Below are positions 1 through 4,531 of a DNA stretch of 9,285 nucleotides, piece by piece. Position numbers and translations under genes: made by a program. Source of the DNA: an uncultured Clostridium sp. Its GTDB lineage: Bacteria; Bacillota; Clostridia; Lachnospirales; Lachnospiraceae. The notes beneath the pieces are model-generated. The model saw only the letters and a list, made by a program, of their open reading frames with translations. It did no database searches and was not told the origin of the DNA. The stretch spans positions 1 to 9,285 of the forward strand of contig URNT01000066.1 in the NCBI GenBank assembly GCA_900549235.1, written 5' to 3'. Within the stretch, counting starts at the first letter, position 1, and every line of letters starts with the position of its first letter.

Positions 1-1092
1 GATGGAGGAGTCGATGTCCCCCATGGCAGGCAGGTCATGGGCCAGCACCGAATCCGTCAGCCGGTCAGCCTGGATCCGGCTGTCACATTCCAGGTAGTGG
101 TGGCTGGAGCCCAGAAACTCCTTCATCTGATCCACATAGGGGCGGTCCTGGGAGGGCTGGAAGGAATTAGACTTAAAATACTTATCATTGTCTGTAAAAT
201 CAAAGGAAAAGGTGGTAAGAGTGGCCCCTTCCTTTTTCAGCTCCCTGGCGCAGATGGCAGAGACCAGGCTGGAATCCACGCCCCCGGACAGAAATGTACA
301 GATGGGGACATCAGAGACCATCTGACGTTTGACGGCGTCTGTGACTAAAAAGGCGGTTTTTTCTACGGTATCCTCAAAGCTGTCTGTATGGGGGCGGCTT
401 TCCAGGCGCCAGTAGCAGTGAAGGGAGAGGCCAGAGGCGGATACGGTAAGAAAATGTCCTGGCAGAAGCTCGTGGATGTCCTTAAATACGCCGCTTCCCG
501 GAGTTCTGGCAGGACCCAGGGAAAAAATCTCATTCAGCCCCTGGCGGTCGAGAACGGGGCTGATGCCGGGGAAGGAAAACAGGCCCTTCAGCTCAGAGGA
601 AAAGACAAGCTCCTCCTCCTTTTTGGTATAGAACAATGGCTTTACACCCACCCGGTCCCGGAACAGGAGAAGGGCATCCTTAACCGGATCAGCGATGGCA
701 AAGGCAAAAATACCGTTTAACCGGCTGACAAAATCAGGGCCGTACTCCAGATAGCTGGTAAGGATCACCTCGGTGTCGCTGGTGGTCTCAAAGGAGTAAC
801 CAAGACGTATCAGCTCATTTCTCAGCTCTTTCGTATTATACAGCTCGCCATTGTAGGCAATGGCATATTCCTTTCCCTCCCGGCTCCGGATCATGGGCTG
901 GTGGCCGGTGGCCAGATCAATGACAGACAGCCGGGCGTGGGACAGTCCCGCGTGGGGGCTAAGCCATAGGCCCTCGTCATCGGGCCCCCGGTGTCTGAGT
1001 GTTTTTGCCATCCGGGAAAGGATGCTTTTGCTGTATTCCATTTTTTCCGTGTAATTGTAAAAGGGCTGGTAAAAGCCAGATATTCCGCACAT
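1..1092 (-). CDS. asnB: Asparagine synthase (glutamine-hydrolysing), N-terminal 364 codons, cut by window edge
   Basis: It makes asparagine from aspartate, ATP and glutamine-derived ammonia in the cytoplasm. Read on the minus strand, the protein begins MCGISGFYQP, with Cys2 as the class II glutamine-amidotransferase nucleophile. It continues with RHRGPD (33-38), ARLSVIDL, YNGELYN (80-86) and SDTEV, all glutaminase-pocket motifs. The synthetase domain shows the ATP-pyrophosphatase loop SGGVDSS (269-275). The last visible residues, GDIDSSI, match a motif typical of the Firmicute AsnB family. Family members are about 610-640 residues, so roughly 250 C-terminal residues lie outside the window. 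Three ATG codons run in tandem (1098, 1095, 1092). AGGAGG at 1105-1100 is 1 base from the first and 7 from the third. The third also puts Cys directly after the initiator Met, as the mechanism requires, so it is chosen. The gene is divergent from mobAB. Nothing visible looks broken. Confidence 0.95.
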   Translation of the reverse strand, partial: MCGISGFYQPFYNYTEKMEYSKSILSRMAKTLRHRGPDDEGLWLSPHAGLSHARLSVIDLATGHQPMIRSREGKEYAIAYNGELYNTKELRNELIRLGYSFETTSDTEVILTSYLEYGPDFVSRLNGIFAFAIADPVKDALLLFRDRVGVKPLFYTKKEEELVFSSELKGLFSFPGISPVLDRQGLNEIFSLGPARTPGSGVFKDIHELLPGHFLTVSASGLSLHCYWRLESRPHTDSFEDTVEKTAFLVTDAVKRQMVSDVPICTFLSGGVDSSLVSAICARELKKEGATLTTFSFDFTDNDKYFKSNSFQPSQDRPYVDQMKEFLGSSHHYLECDSRIQADRLTDSVLAHDLPAMGDIDSSI

Positions 1093-1099
1093 CATCATG

Positions 1100-1105
1100 C
1101 CTCCT
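1100..1105 (-). promoter_or_regulatory. Ribosome binding site deciding the asnB start
   Basis: On the minus strand AGGAGG is followed by one C and then ATGATGATG. Spacing is 1, 4 or 7 bases to the three possible starts. Only the third (1092-1090) has normal spacing, and it places the catalytic Cys at residue 2. Confidence 0.8.
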
Positions 1106-1123
1106 GAAAACTGTCATATAGAT

Positions 1124-1152
1124 ATTGTATGTGGGAGAAGGGCAGGGATTCC
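1124..1152 (-). promoter_or_regulatory. Possible asnB promoter (weak)
   Basis: On the minus strand TACAAT (1129-1124) is a fair -10 box and would start transcription about 25 bases before the asnB start codon. The hexamer 17 bases upstream, GGAATC (1152-1147), matches the -35 consensus poorly, so this may need an activator or be wrong. Nearby TATATG is an alternative -10. Confidence 0.3.
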
Positions 1153-1166
1153 AGATTTATTTTCAG

Positions 1167-1196
1167 TTGACTTCCAGGCGGTCCGGCTGTTATGCT
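1167..1196 (+). promoter_or_regulatory. Promoter of mobAB, extended -10
   Basis: TTGACT (1167-1172) is separated by 18 bases from TATGCT (1191-1196), which is preceded by TGT, forming an extended -10. Transcription would start near 1203, leaving about 28 bases of leader before the ATG at 1231. The upstream ATG at 1192 lies inside this -10 box and so would not be in the mRNA. Confidence 0.5.
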
Positions 1197-1230
1197 AAAA
1201 AAGACAAAAACGAAAGGAAGTGGCGGGAAA

Positions 1231-2328
1231 ATGAAGGAGTGGGGATGTGTCCTGTTAGCCGGCGGCAGAGGAAGCCGCATGGGAGGGGTAAATAAGGGCA
1301 GTCTGACCTATGAGGGGATAACCTTTGGAGAGAGGATCGGGGCAGAGCTTTCGGCGTGTTCGGTTCCCTGTTTTTTATCCGAAGCTGTCTATGAAAAGGG
1401 ACTTAAGGGCTTTTTGACGGTCCGGGATCAGGTGAGGGATCCTGAGGGGCAGTTTGTGGGGCCTATGGGGGGCATCTATTCCTGCCTCTGCCGGGCAGAG
1501 GAGCTGGGCCTTAAGGGGCTGTTCTTTGTATCCTGCGATATGCCATTTTTCAGAAAGGAAATGGCACAGCTTCTGATGGCTTCCGCAGAGCATGAGGATG
1601 CCGTTCTCTGGCGGACCAGGGACGGGCGGCTCCATCCGGTGTGCGGCTTTTATTCTGTCAACTGCCTGCTGACGCTGGAGGCCAGGATAAAGGCTGGGGA
1701 TTACCGGCTTATGGCCCTTTTAAAGGAGCTTTCCTGCCGGATCCTTGATACTTCTTCTTATCATCTTCCCGACGTTTGGTTTGAAAATGTAAATACTCCG
1801 GAGATTTATAAACAGCTGTCCCGGTCTGCTCCTCCGGTTCTGGCAGTCAGCGGCAGCAAGAATACAGGAAAAACCACCTGTCTGGAAAATATTGTAAAAA
1901 TATTATCGGCAGCCGGACTGCGCCTGGCTGTGATCAAGCACGACGGCCATGATTTTGTGCCGGATACTCCGGGAACAGACAGTTTCCGTATGAAGGCTGC
2001 AGGAGCCTATGGGACAGTGGTGTATTCAGCCGGCCGCTTCAGTATGACAAAGGATGAGAGGGACCACGGGGCAGAGGATTTCTTCCAGTATTTTCCGGAG
2101 GCGGACCTGATCCTTCTGGAAGGCCAGAAGGCCTCCGCCTGGCCCAAGCTGGAAACCCTGCGCAGGGAGATTTCGGCACAGCCGGTGTGCAGGCAGGAGA
2201 CGGTGATTGCTTATGTAAAGGATTGGAGGGAAGATGGGGAGGACTCCTGCCTTTTTGAAGAAACGGACGCTATCGCAGAGGCTGTGATCCGGTTTCTGGA
2301 CCGGGAGCGGGAAAAAATCTCCTCTTGA
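1231..2328 (+). CDS. MobA-MobB fusion: molybdenum cofactor guanylyltransferase plus MobB P-loop GTPase
   Basis: The N-terminal half (about 1-196) is MobA-like and would transfer GMP from GTP to molybdopterin-Mo. It has the nucleotide-binding loop VLLAGGRGSRMGG (7-19) with Lys22, GPMGGI (77-82), the metal-binding Asp in VSCDMPF (D103), and the C-terminal FENVNTPEIY signature (184-193). The second half (about 203-365) is MobB-like, with a Walker A GSKNTGKTT (208-216), the VIKHDGHDF segment and LILLEGQK, typical of the GTPase thought to assist MobA. The frame is open from 1192, but that ATG sits in a -10 box and adds 13 residues ahead of the conserved MobA start. ATG 1231, with GGAAG about 10 bases upstream, is preferred. 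No other molybdenum gene is visible, so its client enzyme (a DMSO-reductase-type or formate-dehydrogenase-type oxidoreductase would use this cofactor) must lie elsewhere. The stop codon overlaps the -35 box of the next operon. Confidence 0.88.
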   Translation: MKEWGCVLLAGGRGSRMGGVNKGSLTYEGITFGERIGAELSACSVPCFLSEAVYEKGLKGFLTVRDQVRDPEGQFVGPMGGIYSCLCRAEELGLKGLFFVSCDMPFFRKEMAQLLMASAEHEDAVLWRTRDGRLHPVCGFYSVNCLLTLEARIKAGDYRLMALLKELSCRILDTSSYHLPDVWFENVNTPEIYKQLSRSAPPVLAVSGSKNTGKTTCLENIVKILSAAGLRLAVIKHDGHDFVPDTPGTDSFRMKAAGAYGTVVYSAGRFSMTKDERDHGAEDFFQYFPEADLILLEGQKASAWPKLETLRREISAQPVCRQETVIAYVKDWREDGEDSCLFEETDAIAEAVIRFLDREREKISS

Positions 2329-2353
2329 CGGATAGGCTCTCTCTTGTTATAGT
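2325..2353 (+). promoter_or_regulatory. Strong promoter of the gntR-mcsA-mcsB-clpC operon
   Basis: TTGACG (2325-2330), a 17-base spacer, then TATAGT (2348-2353) preceded by TGT (extended -10). The -35 box overlaps the mobAB stop codon. Transcription would start near 2360, giving a leader of about 97 bases before gntR. An inverted repeat covers the -10 and a second begins at the start site, as expected for a repressed promoter. Confidence 0.75.
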
Positions 2354-2365
2354 AATAATAACAAG
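2343..2365. promoter_or_regulatory. Inverted repeat 1 over the -10 box: candidate operator
   Basis: Perfect 8-base arms CTTGTTAT (2343-2350) and ATAACAAG (2358-2365) around a 7-base spacer. It covers the -10 hexamer and the predicted start site, so a bound protein would block polymerase. Its right arm shares ACAAG with the left arm of repeat 2. Binding by the adjacent GntR protein is an inference. Confidence 0.5.
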
Positions 2366-2380
2366 TGTTATACCACTTGT
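2361..2380. promoter_or_regulatory. Inverted repeat 2 at the transcription start: candidate operator
   Basis: Perfect 7-base arms ACAAGTG (2361-2367) and CACTTGT (2374-2380) around a 6-base spacer. The geometry, 20 bp overall, fits a dimeric winged-helix regulator. Its centre is 21 bp, two helical turns, from that of repeat 3, so both could be bound on the same face of the DNA. Confidence 0.55.
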
Positions 2381-2381
2381 A

Positions 2382-2401
2382 GAACAAATGTAACTTTGTT
2401 C
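2382..2401. promoter_or_regulatory. Inverted repeat 3 in the leader: candidate operator or RNA hairpin
   Basis: Perfect 7-base arms GAACAAA (2382-2388) and TTTGTTC (2395-2401) with a 6-base spacer, the same 20-bp length as repeat 2. The half-site ACAAA is a variant of the ACAAG used by the other two repeats. In RNA its right arm overlaps the left arm of the next hairpin, so the two structures would exclude each other. Confidence 0.45.
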
Positions 2402-2433
2402 CTTCCGCTCAGAAGGCTTCGGTCTGGAAGGAA
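2399..2433 (+). promoter_or_regulatory. Leader hairpin that could mask the ribosome site
   Basis: TTCCTTCC (2399-2406) can pair perfectly with GGAAGGAA (2426-2433), leaving a 19-base loop. In a shifted register TCCTTCC (2400-2406) pairs with GGAAGGA (2430-2436), covering the Shine-Dalgarno stretch AAGGAGA (2432-2438). Such an arrangement could act as a thermal or ligand switch, but this is inferred from pairing alone. Confidence 0.35.
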
Positions 2434-2444
2434 GGAGACGAAAG

Positions 2445-2453
2445 ATGGTGTGA
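2445..2453 (+). other. Two-codon leader ORF (Met-Val-stop) before gntR
   Basis: ATG GTG TGA sits 7 bases after the only good ribosome site (AAGGAGA, 2432-2438). It ends 3 bases before the ATG of gntR at 2457. The gntR start itself is 18 bases from that site, too far for normal initiation, so translation of gntR may depend on termination here and re-initiation. An in-frame TGA at 2451 bars any upstream start for gntR. Confidence 0.4.
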
Positions 2454-2456
2454 AGT

Positions 2457-2864
2457 ATGGTTTTGAAGATTGATTTTAACAGCGATGAGGCTATTTATAT
2501 CCAGCTGCGCAACCAGATTATCATGGGGATCGCCACAGACATGATACGGGAGGGGGATTCCCTGCCTTCCGTCCGCCAGATGGCAGATTATATCGGCATC
2601 AATATGCATACAGTGAATAAGGCCTATGCGGTGCTGCGCCAGGAGGGCTTTGTAAAGCTGGACCGGCGCAGGGGCGCTGTGGTCAGCCTGGATGTGGATA
2701 AGATCCAGGCCATTGAGGAGATGCGCCAGAATCTGGACGTGGTGCTGGCCTGCGGCATCTGCCGGGATGTAAGCCGGGCAGAGGTCCATCAGCTGGTAGA
2801 TGAGATCTTTGACAGATATACCAGGCGCTGCATGGATGCAGGACAGGAAACAGAGGGGGTATAG
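2457..2864 (+). CDS. GntR-family (YtrA-type) regulator, in the position usually held by ctsR
   Basis: A 135-residue protein with a GntR winged helix-turn-helix at about residues 11-76: AIYIQLRNQI (12-21), the signature LPSVRQMA (36-43), a recognition helix around NMHTVNKAYAVLRQEG (49-64) and a wing ending RRRGAVV. The remaining 59 residues are short and helical. That is the size of the YtrA subfamily and lacks a metabolite-binding FadR/HutC domain. It shows no resemblance to CtsR. It is first in an operon with mcsA, 20 bases before it, so it most likely controls protein-quality-control genes and itself through the inverted repeats at 2343-2401. The start is fixed by an in-frame stop two codons upstream; its Shine-Dalgarno spacing is abnormal. 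Family assignment is firm; target and inducer are unknown. Confidence 0.88.
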   Translation: MVLKIDFNSDEAIYIQLRNQIIMGIATDMIREGDSLPSVRQMADYIGINMHTVNKAYAVLRQEGFVKLDRRRGAVVSLDVDKIQAIEEMRQNLDVVLACGICRDVSRAEVHQLVDEIFDRYTRRCMDAGQETEGV

Positions 2865-2884
2865 GCCCCTGCGGAGGAGTTCGT

Positions 2885-3469
2885 ATGTTATGTGAAAGAT
2901 GTAAGATCCGTGAAGCCAACATTAAGTACACAGAGATCATTAATGGAGTCAAGACAGAGCACAATCTCTGTTCCCATTGTGCAAAGGAGATGGACTTTGG
3001 ACCGTACACAGCCATCCTGGACGGTGAATTTCCTCTGGGAAAGCTGCTGTCGGGGCTTCTTGGACTGGAAGATGATGAAGAGGAAACCGATGTAAGAGGA
3101 AAAGTGGTGTGTCCCACCTGCGGCACCAGCTTTGATGATTTTGTAGAGCACAGCCGCTTTGGCTGCGCCGACTGCTACGGCGTCTTTGATTTGTTTATCA
3201 GTGATAAGATCAAGCAGCTTCAGGGCAGTGAAAGCCATAAGGGCAAGCACCCCAGATATGAAAGCCGGCCGGAGCAGGCAGAGATGGAGCCTGCGGTGGA
3301 GGTGCCGGAGGCAGGGGAGTGTAATGATCTTGCCCGCCGGATCCGGGAGCTGGAGCAGAAACAGAAGGAAGCGGTGGCAAAAGAGGATTATGAGCTTGCG
3401 GCAAGCTGCAGAGATTCCTTAAAGGCCCTTCGGGAGCAGCAGGAGAAGGGAGATGAGGCCCATGAGTAA
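2885..3469 (+). CDS. mcsA: McsA, zinc-binding activator of the McsB arginine kinase
   Basis: A 194-residue protein with four CxxC pairs: C3/C6, C29/C32, C76/C79 and C94/C97, expected to bind zinc. An acidic linker lies at about 62-69. A C-terminal UvrB/UvrC (UVR) motif with coiled-coil character spans about 149-184 (RRIRELEQKQKEAVAKEDYE and following). In Bacillus and Staphylococcus this protein stimulates McsB and senses thiol and metal stress. The start is supported by GGAGGAG at 2873-2879, 5 bases upstream. Its end overlaps mcsB by 8 bases (ATGAGTAA), implying coupled translation. All four cysteine pairs are intact, unlike the altered kinase next to it. Confidence 0.93.
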   Translation: MLCERCKIREANIKYTEIINGVKTEHNLCSHCAKEMDFGPYTAILDGEFPLGKLLSGLLGLEDDEEETDVRGKVVCPTCGTSFDDFVEHSRFGCADCYGVFDLFISDKIKQLQGSESHKGKHPRYESRPEQAEMEPAVEVPEAGECNDLARRIRELEQKQKEAVAKEDYELAASCRDSLKALREQQEKGDEAHE

Positions 3470-4496
3470 ATGGTTTGAAAAATTGGAGCAGGGAAAGACC
3501 AATATTATCTACAGCCGTATCCGCCTTACCAGAAACTGGGCCGAATACGCCTTCCCCGCCTCCCTTTCAAGGGAGCAGCGGGAGGAGGCGCTGGGGCATC
3601 TGGAGCAGGGGCTTTCAGAGATCGCCAAGGAAGCCGGGCCCTGCCGGTTCCGCCGTCTGGATTCCATGCAGGAGCTTGACAGGCTGGCTCTCAGGGAGCG
3701 GCGGGTTATCAATAAGGGAGCGGCCCAGGAGACAGAGCCCTGCGGCCTTTACCTTTCTGAGGATGAGAGCTGCAGCCTGGCTCTCTGCTGCGACGACCAT
3801 ATCAGGATCCAGTTTCTGGCTCCCGGTCTTGCCCTGGAGGAGCTGTGGCAGAAGGCAGATGCCCTGGATGACCGGGTGAGTGAGCAGTTTTCCTATGCCT
3901 TTGATGATAAATACGGCTACCTTACCTCCTTTCCTACCAATGTAGGAACAGGGCTTAAGGCCAGCGTGGTGCTTCATCTGCCCACCCTGTCCCAGATTCG
4001 CAAGTTCCAGAGCATTGTAGGAGATATGAGCCGCTTCGGCACCTCCATAAGGGGGCTGTACGGAGAGGGCAGCGACAACTGGGGAAGCCTTTACGAGCTG
4101 TCCAACCAGAGAACTCTGGGACAGTCGGAAAAGGAGATCGTAGAGCAGGTGATGAAAGCCGCTGTCCAGTTAAATAACCAGGAGCTGCGGGTACGCAGCG
4201 CCACCCTGGACAATCAGCGGCTGGAGCGGGAGGATGAAACCTACAAATCCTACGGCATTTTAAAATATGCCAGAAAGATCACAGAAAAGGATGCCAGGAT
4301 CTTCCTGTCCCAGCTGATGGCAGGGGAGGAGGATGAGCTGATCCGCTTTGAGAAAAAGGCCGGTCTTTACAGCCTGTTCCTTGGCATCAAGCCAGGGAAT
4401 CTGAAGCTGTGGAGCAAACGCCCCCTGGATAAGGAGGAGCTGGACTGCGTCAGAGCAGCCTACCTCAGACAGAACCTGCCTGAGATCGCGAAATAA
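3462..4496 (+). CDS. mcsB: McsB-like protein-arginine kinase with altered active-site motifs
   Basis: A 344-residue ATP:guanido phosphotransferase-family protein; Bacillus McsB is about 363. In its usual role McsB phosphorylates arginines on damaged proteins for ClpC-ClpP. Recognisable segments are YSRIRLTRN (17-25), DHIRIQ (112-117), GYLTS-PTNVGTG (152-164), IRGLYGEGSD (196-205) and LYELSNQRTLG (210-220). Three positions depart from my recollection of Bacillus McsB. NEEDH is CCDDH (109-113). The Cys of SCPTNVGTG is Phe157. The C-terminal RDxxRA phospho-arginine motif reads LDCVRA, without its first Arg. The glutamate of YGEG is kept (E202). An ATG at 3453, with AGGAGA 6 bases upstream, would add three residues. 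ATG 3462 is preferred because MSKWFEK resembles clostridial McsB starts. It overlaps mcsA by 8 bases and clpC follows after 35. It may be weakly active, specialised, or a regulatory pseudokinase. Confidence 0.85.
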   Translation: MSKWFEKLEQGKTNIIYSRIRLTRNWAEYAFPASLSREQREEALGHLEQGLSEIAKEAGPCRFRRLDSMQELDRLALRERRVINKGAAQETEPCGLYLSEDESCSLALCCDDHIRIQFLAPGLALEELWQKADALDDRVSEQFSYAFDDKYGYLTSFPTNVGTGLKASVVLHLPTLSQIRKFQSIVGDMSRFGTSIRGLYGEGSDNWGSLYELSNQRTLGQSEKEIVEQVMKAAVQLNNQELRVRSATLDNQRLEREDETYKSYGILKYARKITEKDARIFLSQLMAGEEDELIRFEKKAGLYSLFLGIKPGNLKLWSKRPLDKEELDCVRAAYLRQNLPEIAK

Positions 4497-4531
4497 GCGT
4501 ACACAAAACGTTCAAGGAGGACTTACTATAT

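Noticed and set aside
37..1054. Plus-strand open frames across the first kilobase
   Set aside because: They are antisense to asnB, whose full set of family motifs is on the minus strand, and have no recognisable product.
1192..1230. An upstream ATG giving a 13-residue extension of the MobA-MobB protein
   Set aside because: The ATG lies inside a TATGCT -10 box, has no good ribosome site, and MobA proteins start close to the LAGG loop.
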